A DNA stretch of 64,000 nt from an uncultured Bacteroidota bacterium (GCA_902536695.1 CACAYQ010000002.1:1-64000), one strand, 5' to 3'; shown: positions 30,938 through 40,495, numbered from the stretch's first letter. Notes: generated by a model not told the origin, from the letters alone. A program made the numbers and translations.

Positions 30938-31939
30938 ATGAGAAAAATCATTTATAAAATACTCAATAATTTATGCTTAACATGTACTATCATTTTTACT
31001 TTGATATGTCTTAGCATAAGAGATGCATATTCTCAAGACGCTGAATTTACTCAGTTTTATGCGAGTCCCATATTTTTAAACCCGGCTTTTGCCGGAACTC
31101 ATATGTGCCCGAGACTTACTTTGAATCATAGAAATCAGTGGCCAGGTGTTCCAGCCACATTTATTACAAATGCATTTTCTTATGACCAACATGTAGACGG
31201 CCTTCATGGAGGTCTTGGACTAATGATTGTGAATGACCGAATGGCAAATTCTCTTCAAAATAACAGAGTTAGTGGTGTGTATTCTTACCAAATGAAATTA
31301 TCCAGAAAATTTTCTGTTAGGCTGGGGCTTGAAGCCGCGTTTTGGCAGAAAAAATTGGATTGGAATCAACTTACTTTTGGAGATATGATTGATCCTATAA
31401 GAGGTTTTGTTTACCAAACAGGTGATATTCCTAGAGGTGGTACAAGATCTGGATTAGATTTTTCTGCAGGATTTCTAGGCTTTAGCGAACAATTTTATTT
31501 TGGTTTTGCAGCTCATCACTTAAATGAACCAAACGAATCGCTATTAACAAACGAAACTAGTCCTTTACCTAGAAAATTCACAGGTCACATGGGCTTTCAT
31601 ATTCCTTGGTCTGGTAATGGTTCTGTATACAGGGAAACAGAAACTATTGTTTCTCCAAACATTTTATACAGAATGCAGGGAAGTGCTCAACAATTAAACA
31701 TGGGACTGTATGTTCAAAAAGGCCCATATGTAGGTGGAGTATGGTATAGAAACCAAGATGCTTTTATCATCTTGTTGGGTGTTGAAGTGGGATTAGTAAA
31801 GGTAGGTTACAGCTATGATGTAACCGTATCTGATTTATCAATGGCAACGTCTGGTTCTCACGAACTATCTTTACAGATTAATTTTGATTGTCAGCCTAAA
31901 AAGAGAACATACAGGACAATAAGTTGCCCTTCTTTCTAA
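30938..31939 (+). CDS. PorP/SprF family type IX secretion membrane protein
   Basis: An outer-membrane beta-barrel of the PorP/SprF family, whose members are T9SS components or cargo-specific anchors. After a signal peptide ending near AYSQ the sequence has the family opening DAEFTQFYASPIFLNPAFAG and then LTLNHRNQWPG. Beta-strand alternation and a final HELSLQINF strand fit a barrel. I used the ATG at 30938 instead of the track's upstream TTG. Length is then 333 aa. It is divergent from porU and lies just before gldJ. Which paralogue (PorP proper or an SprF-like one) cannot be decided from sequence alone. Confidence 0.87.
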   Translation: MRKIIYKILNNLCLTCTIIFTLICLSIRDAYSQDAEFTQFYASPIFLNPAFAGTHMCPRLTLNHRNQWPGVPATFITNAFSYDQHVDGLHGGLGLMIVNDRMANSLQNNRVSGVYSYQMKLSRKFSVRLGLEAAFWQKKLDWNQLTFGDMIDPIRGFVYQTGDIPRGGTRSGLDFSAGFLGFSEQFYFGFAAHHLNEPNESLLTNETSPLPRKFTGHMGFHIPWSGNGSVYRETETIVSPNILYRMQGSAQQLNMGLYVQKGPYVGGVWYRNQDAFIILLGVEVGLVKVGYSYDVTVSDLSMATSGSHELSLQINFDCQPKKRTYRTISCPSF

Positions 31940-31956
31940 AAAATTACCTAAATTTG
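31924..31956 (+). promoter_or_regulatory. Bacteroidota-type promoter of gldJ
   Basis: TTG, 22 bases, then TAAATTTG gives a full match to the TAnnTTTG class. The -7 box ends 51 bases before the gldJ ATG. The -33 element lies within the last codons of the upstream gene. Confidence 0.5.
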
Positions 31957-32007
31957 TAACTTATCGTTCGAAATTTTCGTTTAGAGCGACACTAAATAAT
32001 TTTAAAG

Positions 32008-33936
32008 ATGAAGAAGAGTATTTACATAATCGGGGTTTTTGTTATTGCTTTAATTACAAGTTGTACAGAATACGAAACCTCAAGTATTACTGGGTGGGAT
32101 TACAACAATCCGAAAAACGGAGGATTTCAAAAAGTACCCTATGCCGAGCAAGAAACAGGTCCAGGTTTAATTCTTGTAGAAGGTGGAACTTTCACCATGG
32201 GCAGAATCGAGCAGGATGTGACATATGAAAACCATAATGTTCCAAGGAGAGTTACCGTTTCTTCGTTTTATATGGACGAAACAGAAATATCAAACTTCCA
32301 TTGGTGTGAATACCTCTATTGGGTTGGAAGAACCTACATCGATTTTCCGATGATCTACAAAAAAGCTTTACCTGATACATTATGTTGGAGAGAGAAACTT
32401 GGATTCAATGAAAAATATGTAGAATATTACTTAAGACACCCTGCTTACAGAGATTATCCAGTTGTTGGTGTTTCTTGGAATCAAGCTAATGATTTCGCAG
32501 CTTGGAGAACAGATAGGGTAAATGAATATATCTTGATCAGAGAAGGAATCTTACTTATGAATCCCAACCAACAAAATGAACCATTTACAACAGACGCTTA
32601 TTTTGCAGGGCAATACGAGCAAGGTTTAAATCCTCAAGGTCAAATAGCTGATTTAGACCCTTCAAAGGGTGGTTATGATCCTACTACGGGGAAATTTAAG
32701 CCAAGAGATATGGCAACTAGAACTGTAAAGATGTCTGATGGAATCCTATTACCTAGATACAGGCTTCCGACCGAAGCAGAATGGGAGTTTGCTGCGTATG
32801 GTTTAATTGGTAATACCATTGACGAAAGAATTATTGAAAAAAGATTATATCCATGGGATGGCCATTGGGTAAGAAACCCACAGGAAAATTTTCAAGGAGA
32901 TATGCTTGCCAACTTCGTTAGAGGAAGAGGTGATTACATGGGTGTAGCCGGTCACCTGAATGACAACGCAGACATTACTGCTCCAATATATTCATACTGG
33001 CCAAATGATTATGGTCTTTATAACATGGCTGGAAACGTGAGTGAGTGGGTTAGTGATGTATACAGACCACTTAGTTCTGAAGACGTTGATGAGTTTAGAC
33101 CCTACAGAGGTAATGTTTTCAAAACAAAAACACTAAATGCCTCTGGCTCTATAGATGAAAAATACGATGCAACTATATATGATATTTACGGAATAGAGCA
33201 ATATCTCGTAGAATTCAGAGCAGAAAGACAGGGTAAAGCAGAAAGAAAGTATGGTTATTCACCTAAAAACATGTTGGATTCTGTAGAAACTGAACTGTTA
33301 AATACGGTAGATCAATATGTTCAAGATGCGAAAAAGCTTTTAGAAGACAAACAGATTATAGAAGCATCTGTCAAAATACAAGAAATCTTCGATAATGTTT
33401 TCGAGGATTTTGAAATGCAAGTTGAACAAGATGTAAGTCTAGCTGGTTATTCAATTCAAATAAGTCCTATGTTGAGGGTCGGAATGGCTAATTACATTGT
33501 AAATACACCAGGAAATGTCAAAATGAGAAACGTTACTGCTGAAGAAAATATGAAAAGAAGTAACTACAGGATTGCAGATAACATAGATTATTTGGATGGA
33601 GATTTAAAATCTTCAAGGTGGCATCCTGGTGATCCAGACTACAATGAACCAATCATTAATGAATTTAACGCTGGAACCAAAAATGAAGATTTTGCGATGT
33701 ATCAAAGAGGCCCTGAACAAGCATTAGGTGGAATTAAAAACCCTGCTGGAGCCCCAACCACTTTGATTTCTGATAAGTCAAGAGTTTTTAAAGGCGCTTC
33801 ATGGAGAGATCGAGCCTATTACCTAAATCCAGGAACTAGAAGATTCCTAGAAGAAGATAGATCACTATCGACCATCGGTTTTAGATGTGCAATGGACAGA
33901 ATAGGTAGTCCAACTGGAATTGGGGTTTTCAAATAA
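32008..33936 (+). CDS. gldJ: Gliding motility / T9SS lipoprotein GldJ
   Basis: GldJ is an outer-membrane-associated lipoprotein needed for gliding and for stability of the T9SS ring components. The lipobox is LITSC (Cys near residue 19). The SUMF1/FGE-sulfatase-like domain is visible as LILVEGGTFTMGRIE, PVVGVSWNQANDFAAW, YRLPTEAEWEFAAYG and GNVSEWVSDVY, with the final GASWRDRAYY...GFRCAMD block. An insertion with coiled-coil character (about residues 410-470) makes it 642 aa, longer than the roughly 560-residue norm. GldK/PorK is a paralogue, but the opening fits GldJ better. A terminator follows. Confidence 0.87.
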   Translation: MKKSIYIIGVFVIALITSCTEYETSSITGWDYNNPKNGGFQKVPYAEQETGPGLILVEGGTFTMGRIEQDVTYENHNVPRRVTVSSFYMDETEISNFHWCEYLYWVGRTYIDFPMIYKKALPDTLCWREKLGFNEKYVEYYLRHPAYRDYPVVGVSWNQANDFAAWRTDRVNEYILIREGILLMNPNQQNEPFTTDAYFAGQYEQGLNPQGQIADLDPSKGGYDPTTGKFKPRDMATRTVKMSDGILLPRYRLPTEAEWEFAAYGLIGNTIDERIIEKRLYPWDGHWVRNPQENFQGDMLANFVRGRGDYMGVAGHLNDNADITAPIYSYWPNDYGLYNMAGNVSEWVSDVYRPLSSEDVDEFRPYRGNVFKTKTLNASGSIDEKYDATIYDIYGIEQYLVEFRAERQGKAERKYGYSPKNMLDSVETELLNTVDQYVQDAKKLLEDKQIIEASVKIQEIFDNVFEDFEMQVEQDVSLAGYSIQISPMLRVGMANYIVNTPGNVKMRNVTAEENMKRSNYRIADNIDYLDGDLKSSRWHPGDPDYNEPIINEFNAGTKNEDFAMYQRGPEQALGGIKNPAGAPTTLISDKSRVFKGASWRDRAYYLNPGTRRFLEEDRSLSTIGFRCAMDRIGSPTGIGVFK

Positions 33937-33954
33937 CTCTTTAAAAAAGATCAT

Positions 33955-33989
33955 TAAAAAAAGGGGATTAAAGAATCCCCTTTTTTTTT
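33955..33989. terminator. Bidirectional terminator between gldJ and acyl-CoA dehydrogenase gene
   Basis: GGGGATT-AAAG-AATCCCC forms a 7-bp GC-rich stem flanked by a run of A on the left and nine T on the right. It lies between two convergent genes and can serve both. Confidence 0.9.
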
Positions 33990-34005
33990 GAATAAACTCT
34001 CTTCT

Positions 34006-35148
34006 TTAATCTTTTAAGATACTTCTTGCTATCACAATACGTTGTATTTCTGAAGTACCCTCATAAATTTGTGTGATTTTAGCATCTCTCATTAAACGTT
34101 CCACGTGATATTCTTTCACATAACCATATCCTCCGTGAATTTGAACTGCCTCCACTGTAGTCCTCATGGCTACTTCTGATGCATGTAATTTTGCCATAGA
34201 ACCGGATAATGCATAATCCATTCCATGATCTTTATGCCAAGCTGATTTGTATACTAAGTTTCGAGCGTTTTCAATTTCTAAAAACATATCAGCTAGTTTA
34301 AACTGTATGGCTTGATGATTTGAAATGGGCTTGCCAAATGTGGTTCTTTCTTTTGAGTAAGCTAAAGATAATTCGTAAGCACCAGCAGCTATTCCTAAGG
34401 CTTGAGCAGCTATTCCAATTCTTCCACCCGATAATGTTTTCATCGCAAATTTAAAACCAAACCCGTCCTCTCCTATTCTATTTTCTTTGGGAACTTTGAC
34501 ATCTGTAAATACTAAAGTATGGGTATCACTTCCTCTGATACCTAATTTATCTTCCTTTGCACTAATCTCAAATCCATCCCAACCTTTCTCTACAATAAAA
34601 GCATTAATACCTCTATGCCCTTTTTCTACATCTGTTTGCGCGATAACTAGATAAGTTGAAGCTGTACTTCCATTGGTAATCCAATTTTTTGTACCGTTAA
34701 GAAGGTAATGATCTCCCTTATCTATAGCAGTAGTTCGTTGAGATGTTGCATCTGAACCTGCTTCAGGTTCAGAGAGACAAAATGCACCTACTTTCTCTCC
34801 TTTAGCTAATGGAACTAAATACTTTTGCTTTTGTTCTTCATTAGCATATTGTTCAAGTCCCCAACATACCAAACTGTTATTTACTGACATAGCCACAGAT
34901 ATAGAAGCATCAATTTTGGAAATTTCTTCAATTGCAAGCACATAGCTTAACGTATCCATACCGCTTCCACCGTATTTTGGATCTACCATCATTCCCATAA
35001 ATCCAAGTTCACCTAATTGTTTTAATTGATCATAGGCTACTGTTTGTGTGCTATCTCTTTCAATGACACCAGGTTTACATTCATTAATAGCAAAATCTCT
35101 AGCTGCATCTCTTACTGCTAAATGTTCTTCAGATAATTCAAAATTCAT
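34006..35148 (-). CDS. Acyl-CoA dehydrogenase (short/medium-chain type)
   Basis: An FAD-dependent dehydrogenase that introduces the alpha-beta double bond into acyl-CoA. GAFCLSEPEAGSDATSQRTT is the flavin/substrate block, LNGTKNWITNG follows, and YEGTSEIQRIVIAR near the C-terminus contains the catalytic glutamate position. QIHGGYGYVKEYHVERLMRD is also typical. Length is 380 aa, as for butyryl-CoA dehydrogenases, but exact chain specificity is not readable. A TAGCTTTG box lies upstream on its strand (about 20 bases before the ATG), without a clear -33 element. Confidence 0.92.
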   Translation of the reverse strand: MNFELSEEHLAVRDAARDFAINECKPGVIERDSTQTVAYDQLKQLGELGFMGMMVDPKYGGSGMDTLSYVLAIEEISKIDASISVAMSVNNSLVCWGLEQYANEEQKQKYLVPLAKGEKVGAFCLSEPEAGSDATSQRTTAIDKGDHYLLNGTKNWITNGSTASTYLVIAQTDVEKGHRGINAFIVEKGWDGFEISAKEDKLGIRGSDTHTLVFTDVKVPKENRIGEDGFGFKFAMKTLSGGRIGIAAQALGIAAGAYELSLAYSKERTTFGKPISNHQAIQFKLADMFLEIENARNLVYKSAWHKDHGMDYALSGSMAKLHASEVAMRTTVEAVQIHGGYGYVKEYHVERLMRDAKITQIYEGTSEIQRIVIARSILKD

Positions 35149-35219
35149 AATTGATTAATTTGGCTGCAAAGCTATAAAATTAATCATATATTGTTGTTGC
35201 AGAAAACTGTTAAAGATAA

Positions 35220-36284
35220 ATGACAAATTACCGAGTTATTGGACTTATGTCTGGAACTTCTCTAGATGGTTTAGATATTATCTGTGTTCGTTTTAATTAT
35301 CGTAATACATGGAAATATCAGATCGAATATTGCTCCACTTATTCTTATCCAGATGAGTGGATACAAAAATTAAAAAATGCACCACAATTAAATGAAGAAA
35401 AAATCAAATTATTAGATCTTGAATATGGCATTCTTTTAGGTGACATGATCAATCATTTTATTCAGGAAAATAAAATTATAAAAACCAAATTAGATTTAAT
35501 TAGTTCTCATGGACATACGGTGTTTCACCAACCTGAAAGAGGAATTACACTACAAATTGGTGATGGACAATCCATTTCAAACTTGACTAAAATTAACGTC
35601 ATTAATAACTTTAGAGCAGTTGATGTGAGCTTAGGAGGTCAAGGTGCCCCACTAGTCCCGATTGGAGATCAATTACTGTTTTCTGAGTATACCTATTGCT
35701 TGAACCTTGGTGGCATTGCAAATATTTCTATAAAAGAGAAGGATGAAATAAAAGCTGGAGATATTGCATTTGCCAATATGGTAAGCAATGATTTAGCTAA
35801 AAAAAAGAATTTAATGTATGATATTAATGGACATTTAGCTAAAAGTGGTCGTGTAAATGCACCATTACTAAATGAACTTAATGAGTTGTCTTATTTTGAT
35901 AAACCCTTTCCTAAATCGTTAGCAACAGAAGGGTATTTGAATTGGTTCAAACCAGTATTAGAAAAATATGATTTGTCTATTGAGGATAAACTACATACTG
36001 TTGGAAATCACCTTTGTGTTCAGATAAAAAAAGTAATTAAGGAAATTGAATCCCCTATTTTGGTCACAGGGGGAGGAGCCTTCAATTCCTTTTGGATTAA
36101 AAACTTATCCCACTTAGGACTAAATATAAAAATACCTGATCGAGAATTAATTGAATATAAAGAAGCGTTGATCTTTGCTTTACTAGGAGTTTTAAAAAAA
36201 GAAAACTTGATTAATGTTCTTTCATCTGTTACTGGCTCATCGTCAGACACCTCATCTGGAGATGTGTTTAATCCAAAATCATAA
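35220..36284 (+). CDS. anmK: Anhydro-N-acetylmuramic acid kinase
   Basis: It phosphorylates and hydrates 1,6-anhydro-MurNAc from recycled peptidoglycan to MurNAc-6-phosphate. VIGLMSGTSLDGLDIICVRF is the ATP-binding opening of the family, followed by SSHGHTVFHQPERGITLQIG, GGQGAPLVPIGDQLLF and LNLGGIANIS. ILVTGGGAFNSF is the C-terminal nucleotide motif. Length 354 aa is typical. It is divergent from the acyl-CoA dehydrogenase. A separate promoter for the next gene lies just after it. Confidence 0.94.
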   Translation: MTNYRVIGLMSGTSLDGLDIICVRFNYRNTWKYQIEYCSTYSYPDEWIQKLKNAPQLNEEKIKLLDLEYGILLGDMINHFIQENKIIKTKLDLISSHGHTVFHQPERGITLQIGDGQSISNLTKINVINNFRAVDVSLGGQGAPLVPIGDQLLFSEYTYCLNLGGIANISIKEKDEIKAGDIAFANMVSNDLAKKKNLMYDINGHLAKSGRVNAPLLNELNELSYFDKPFPKSLATEGYLNWFKPVLEKYDLSIEDKLHTVGNHLCVQIKKVIKEIESPILVTGGGAFNSFWIKNLSHLGLNIKIPDRELIEYKEALIFALLGVLKKENLINVLSSVTGSSSDTSSGDVFNPKS

Positions 36285-36305
36285 TCTTATCCTTTGTTAA
36301 ATCCA

Positions 36306-36337
36306 TTGTATAAGTGACTTGTTTTTTCATACATTTG
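36306..36337 (+). promoter_or_regulatory. Bacteroidota-type promoter before the Glu/Leu-type dehydrogenase
   Basis: TTG, 21 bases, then TACATTTG matches the TTG-(17-23)-TAnnTTTG consensus. The -7 box ends 17 bases before the ATG at 36355, which supports that ATG over the upstream TTG start in the ORF track. Confidence 0.55.
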
Positions 36338-36354
36338 GGAGCATAAAATCTACA

Positions 36355-37584
36355 ATGAAGGAATTACTTAAAAAGTTCGAAAATAAAACACCTGAAGTTG
36401 TTTTCCAATGGAAAGATTCTCAGACGGAAGCTAAGGGATGGGTAGTGATTAATTCTCTTCGAGGCGGTGCCGCTGGAGGAGGAACTCGGATGAGATTGGG
36501 CTTAGACCAACATGAAGTAACTTCTTTAGCCAAAACAATGGAGGTGAAATTTACCGTGTCAGGACCACCAATTGGAGGAGCAAAATCTGGAATTAATTTT
36601 GACCCAAATGACCCTAGAAAAGCAGGGGTGCTAAAAAGGTGGTACGAAGCGGTTACTCCTCTTTTAAAACACTATTACGGCACTGGAGGAGATCTTAATG
36701 TGGATGAAATTCACGAAGTAATTCCTATTACGGAGGATTGTGGGGTATGGCACCCTCAGGAAGGAGTTTTCAACGGCCATTATCAGCCTAGAGAAGCACA
36801 AAAAATAAACCGTATTGGTCAATTAAGACAAGGTGTATTAAAAGCCATTGAAGATGAAAAGTACTCTCCAGATGTACACAAAAAATACGTAGTAGCCGAT
36901 ATGATTACAGGGTATGGTGTTGCTGAGTCTGTAAAGCATTATTTTGACATATATGGAGGGGAATTAAAAGGTAAAAGAGTTATCGTTCAAGGTTGGGGTA
37001 ACGTAGGTTCAGCAGGAGCATATTATCTCGCTCAAGAGGGCGCTAAAATTGTAGGCATTATAGACAGAGTAGGTGGATTAATCAACGAAAATGGTTTTAC
37101 TTTTGAAGAAATCAAACAACTTTTTATCAATAAGAACGGAAACGCATTAAATGCCCCCAATATGCTTTCTTTTGAAGAAGTTAATGCTAAAATTTGGAAC
37201 CTAAAATCTGAAGTCTTTATTCCTTGTGCTGCGTCCAGACTTATTACCAAAGAGCAAGTGGATAGCATGATAAAATCTGGTATTAAAGTCATTGCTGCTG
37301 GAGCTAATGTTCCCTTTGCAGACCCAGAAATTTTCTTTGGTCCTATTGCAGATTATACCGATGAAAAAATAAGCGTTATTCCGGATTTTATTTCTAATTG
37401 CGGTATGGCTAGGGTATTTGCCTATCTTATGGGGAATGACCTTGACAAAATAGAGGATGAAGCTATATTTGAAGACACTTCTGACACTATTAAAAACGCG
37501 CTACAAAAAACATTTGAAACTAAAAACCAAAAAACAAGTATATCTAAAACCGCATTTGATATTGCGCTTAATCAGTTAGTCTAG
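36355..37584 (+). CDS. Glu/Leu/Phe/Val dehydrogenase family protein
   Basis: An amino-acid dehydrogenase of the glutamate/leucine superfamily, 409 aa from the chosen ATG. RGGAAGGGTRMRLGLDQHEV and GPPIGGAKSGINFDPNDPRK (active-site lysine) are seen in the N-terminal domain, and GKRVIVQGWGNVGSAGAYYL is the dinucleotide fold. VFIPCAASRLITKEQV and AAGANVPFADPE follow. It differs clearly from gdhA at 13.7 kb; the substrate may be glutamate or a branched-chain amino acid. Its stop is one base from the nhaD start, so the two are co-transcribed. Confidence 0.87.
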   Translation: MKELLKKFENKTPEVVFQWKDSQTEAKGWVVINSLRGGAAGGGTRMRLGLDQHEVTSLAKTMEVKFTVSGPPIGGAKSGINFDPNDPRKAGVLKRWYEAVTPLLKHYYGTGGDLNVDEIHEVIPITEDCGVWHPQEGVFNGHYQPREAQKINRIGQLRQGVLKAIEDEKYSPDVHKKYVVADMITGYGVAESVKHYFDIYGGELKGKRVIVQGWGNVGSAGAYYLAQEGAKIVGIIDRVGGLINENGFTFEEIKQLFINKNGNALNAPNMLSFEEVNAKIWNLKSEVFIPCAASRLITKEQVDSMIKSGIKVIAAGANVPFADPEIFFGPIADYTDEKISVIPDFISNCGMARVFAYLMGNDLDKIEDEAIFEDTSDTIKNALQKTFETKNQKTSISKTAFDIALNQLV

Positions 37585-37585
37585 G

Positions 37586-38935
37586 ATGGAAACCATAATT
37601 GTTGTCGTATTTATTCTTGGGTATTTAGCTATCACATTAGAACATACCCTTAAAGTTGATAAGCTTGTTCCCGCACTACTAATGATGGCCATTGCATGGG
37701 CTTGTATTGCCTTTGGTCTTCCAGAGCTAACCACCTGGTTTGATTCTTCTCATCACCAATTAGTAAACGGATTTTCTGATTTACCTTACGATTCGGATCA
37801 ACACGGTATATCCAAGATGCATTTCTTGGAAGAAACACTATTACACCACTTTGGAAAGACTTGTGAAATCCTTGTTTTTTTAATAGGTGCCATGACCATT
37901 GTAGAAATTATTGATTATTTCAATGGCTTTGCTACGATAAAACAATTTATCAAAACAAATAAAAAAAGATCACTATTATGGATCATGTGTATTTTGGCTT
38001 TTATTTTATCAGCCATCATTGATAATCTAACAGCTACAATAGTGTTAATCACTATCCTTAGAAAATTAATTGCTGAAAATAAAGATCGGATTTGGTTTGC
38101 TGGACTTATTATCATTGCTGCAAATGCAGGTGGTGCATGGTCACCCATTGGAGATGTTACTACTACCATGCTATGGATGGGAGAAAAAGTAACTACGGTT
38201 AATTTGATTAAACTACTCATCATTCCATCTTTAATTTGTATGATAATCCCTACCACAATTGCTAGCTTTTTAAAACCATTTAACAGCACATTTACTGCTC
38301 CACCATCTGCAGAAAATAAGAGTAAATATGGCCCTTCTATGCTTTATCTTGGTTTAATCTCGATTGTTTTTGTCCCTATATTTAAAACCGTAACACATTT
38401 ACCACCCTATGTAGGAATGATGTTGTCATTATCGATAGTGGCCCTACTTGCTGAAATCTTTAATGCTAGACAAAGTACATCCAGTGAAGGTGGTCATGCT
38501 AATAGCCCCATTTTTAAAGCTCTTTCGAAAATTGAAATGCCTTCAATTTTATTCTTTCTAGGCATACTTATGACCGTAGCAGCCCTGGAGTCATTAGGGC
38601 TGATATTCATGTTTGGACAAGATGTCCAGCAAGCTATTTCTACAGATCTATTTGTCATTCTATTAGGAGCTGGATCTGCTGTTATAGATAATGTACCGTT
38701 AGTCGCAGCAAGCATGGGTATGTTTGATCTACCGATTGATAGTACCACATGGCACTTCATTGCTTATGCAGCTGGAACTGGGGGAAGTATGTTAATTATT
38801 GGTTCTGCAGCGGGTGTTGTTGCTATGGGTATGGAAAAAATCTCCTTTTTTTGGTACTTAAAAAAGATGGGATGGTTAGCTATGATTGGGTACTTAACAG
38901 GCGCTGGTTCATTTCTATTATTTAGCGTAGCGTAA
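37586..38935 (+). CDS. nhaD: Sodium:proton antiporter, NhaD family
   Basis: An inner-membrane antiporter exporting Na+ (or Li+) in exchange for H+, consistent with a marine habitat. About a dozen hydrophobic segments are present. FILSAIIDNLTATIVLITIL and NAGGAWSPIGDVTTTMLWM are the conserved motifs of the NhaD/citrate-transporter-like group, and GAGSAVIDNVPLVAASMGMF with AGTGGSMLIIGSAAGV forms the second half-repeat. Length is 449 aa. It follows the dehydrogenase after one base. Confidence 0.92.
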   Translation: METIIVVVFILGYLAITLEHTLKVDKLVPALLMMAIAWACIAFGLPELTTWFDSSHHQLVNGFSDLPYDSDQHGISKMHFLEETLLHHFGKTCEILVFLIGAMTIVEIIDYFNGFATIKQFIKTNKKRSLLWIMCILAFILSAIIDNLTATIVLITILRKLIAENKDRIWFAGLIIIAANAGGAWSPIGDVTTTMLWMGEKVTTVNLIKLLIIPSLICMIIPTTIASFLKPFNSTFTAPPSAENKSKYGPSMLYLGLISIVFVPIFKTVTHLPPYVGMMLSLSIVALLAEIFNARQSTSSEGGHANSPIFKALSKIEMPSILFFLGILMTVAALESLGLIFMFGQDVQQAISTDLFVILLGAGSAVIDNVPLVAASMGMFDLPIDSTTWHFIAYAAGTGGSMLIIGSAAGVVAMGMEKISFFWYLKKMGWLAMIGYLTGAGSFLLFSVA

Positions 38936-38977
38936 TTCGTATTCAAAAAATAGTACTTTCATAGCAAAATACTATAC

Positions 38978-39718
38978 ATGAATTTAAATTTCCTACCTAT
39001 GTTCTTTTCTATTCAAGAAAGTTCATCTGATATTCTAGAAGAAGCTACTTCAATTATTGAAACCGAACAGATCTCCATGTGGCAATTGATTTGGGGGTAC
39101 GACTCCATGACAGGCGATTACAGCATTACAAGTTTAGTCGTGATGTCTCTTCTATTTCTATTTTCATTTATTGCTATTTATGTTTTCATTGAACGATTTA
39201 TGGCTGTGCAACGCGCTTTGAAAGGAGAAAAAGATTTTATGCAAAAAATTACGGGATTCGTCAAAGCTGGAAATTTAAATGAAGCTAAAGATCATTGTAA
39301 ATCATCTGATAATCCTATTGCTAGGATGATTGAGAAAGGAATTAGTAGAGTGGGTAGACCCATGAAAGACATTACCACTTCCATTGAAAATGTGGGTAAA
39401 TTAGAAATTTCAAGACTTGAAAGAAGATTATCCATGTTAGCTACCATTTCAGGTGTAGCACCCATGCTAGGGTTTCTAGGTACTGTTCTTGGTATGGTAA
39501 AAGTTTTTCAAAACATGTCAAAAGAAAAAACATTTGAAATTGCCAGTTTGTCTGGTGGAATTATGGAAGCTATGATTACTACAGTTGGGGGATTAATTGT
39601 AGGTATAGTTGCTTATGTAGCTTACAATTACCTTGTAAGTAAGGTGGAGAAGGTGATTCATAATATGGAAGGTGCATCCATTGAATTCATTGATATTCTG
39701 GAAGCTCCAGGCAAATAA
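38978..39718 (+). CDS. exbB: MotA/TolQ/ExbB-type proton channel protein
   Basis: The ExbB/TolQ subunit forms the proton-driven motor with ExbD and drives TonB. A first membrane helix (SLVVMSLLFLFSFIAIYVFI) is followed by a cytoplasmic loop, then the paired helices ATISGVAPMLGFLGTVLGMV and ITTVGGLIVGIVAYVAYNYL with the conserved Gly/Thr pattern. Length is 246 aa. It starts an operon with two exbD genes, a TonB-like gene and folC. Confidence 0.93.
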   Translation: MNLNFLPMFFSIQESSSDILEEATSIIETEQISMWQLIWGYDSMTGDYSITSLVVMSLLFLFSFIAIYVFIERFMAVQRALKGEKDFMQKITGFVKAGNLNEAKDHCKSSDNPIARMIEKGISRVGRPMKDITTSIENVGKLEISRLERRLSMLATISGVAPMLGFLGTVLGMVKVFQNMSKEKTFEIASLSGGIMEAMITTVGGLIVGIVAYVAYNYLVSKVEKVIHNMEGASIEFIDILEAPGK

Positions 39719-39721
39719 TTT

Positions 39722-40111
39722 ATGGATTTTAGATCAGGTAATAAAATCAAAATTGAAGGCGGTATGTCATCTATGACTGATCTTGTTTTTCTCCTTTTGA
39801 TTTTTTTCATTGTGATTTCTACTATGATTACTGCAGGAATAAATATCGATGTTCCTAAAAATGGTGGCAAGTCGTCCAATAAGAAAATCCTGAGCATCAA
39901 TATTAATGACAAAAATGAATACTTCATTAATAAGAAAAAAACAGCCATAACTAGTGAAGACATAGAAGCTGTTATTTTGAAAAATATCGGAAATGACAGC
40001 ATCATTTCACTATATGGGAGTGAGGAAAGTTCTTGGGAAGCCACCGTATATGTGATTGATATTGCCAAACAAAACAACTTTAAAATTTCATTGAACGGAA
40101 ATAGAAAATGA
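39722..40111 (+). CDS. exbD: ExbD/TolR biopolymer transport protein (first copy)
   Basis: A small membrane protein with one N-terminal helix (LVFLLLIFFIVISTMITAGI) and a periplasmic domain. The opening KIEGGMSSMTDLVF includes the conserved aspartate of the proton path. Length is 129 aa. It starts three bases after exbB and overlaps the second exbD by four bases. Confidence 0.92.
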   Translation: MDFRSGNKIKIEGGMSSMTDLVFLLLIFFIVISTMITAGINIDVPKNGGKSSNKKILSININDKNEYFINKKKTAITSEDIEAVILKNIGNDSIISLYGSEESSWEATVYVIDIAKQNNFKISLNGNRK

Positions 40112-40494
40112 GGTCTTCCAATAAAATAAAAGTAGAGGGAGGGATGTCATCCATGACAGATCTTGTATTCCTCTTATTGATATTCTTCATTATCATCTCT
40201 ACTTTCGTCAACACATCTCACCAAATTCAGCTGCCAGATGGTAGTGGAGACCCATCGTTAACTTCACCAGTTAAAGTGTATGTAAATGCGGAAAATCAGT
40301 TCTTTATTAACAGCAATGAAGAACCTATTCAGGTGTCTAATGTTGAACGTGAAATAATGAATCTTATTGGAGAAAATAAGGCTATTGAATTATTGGCTGA
40401 CAAAGAGACTCATCGTGCTTCAGCTTACGAAATAATTAGAATAGCAAAACAAAATGCCCTGAAAGTCGTTGTTAAAACTAAAGGCGGTAAATAA
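40108..40494 (+). CDS. exbD: ExbD/TolR biopolymer transport protein (second copy)
   Basis: It is a paralogue of the preceding gene: KVEGGMSSMTDLVFLLLIFF is almost identical, but the periplasmic part (VKVYVNAENQFFINSNEEPI) has diverged. Length is 128 aa. Paired ExbD genes are frequent in Bacteroidota and may form hetero-oligomers; this is inference. It overlaps the first copy by four bases and ends one base before the TTG start of the TonB-like gene. Confidence 0.92.
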   Translation: MRSSNKIKVEGGMSSMTDLVFLLLIFFIIISTFVNTSHQIQLPDGSGDPSLTSPVKVYVNAENQFFINSNEEPIQVSNVEREIMNLIGENKAIELLADKETHRASAYEIIRIAKQNALKVVVKTKGGK

Positions 40495-40495
40495 A

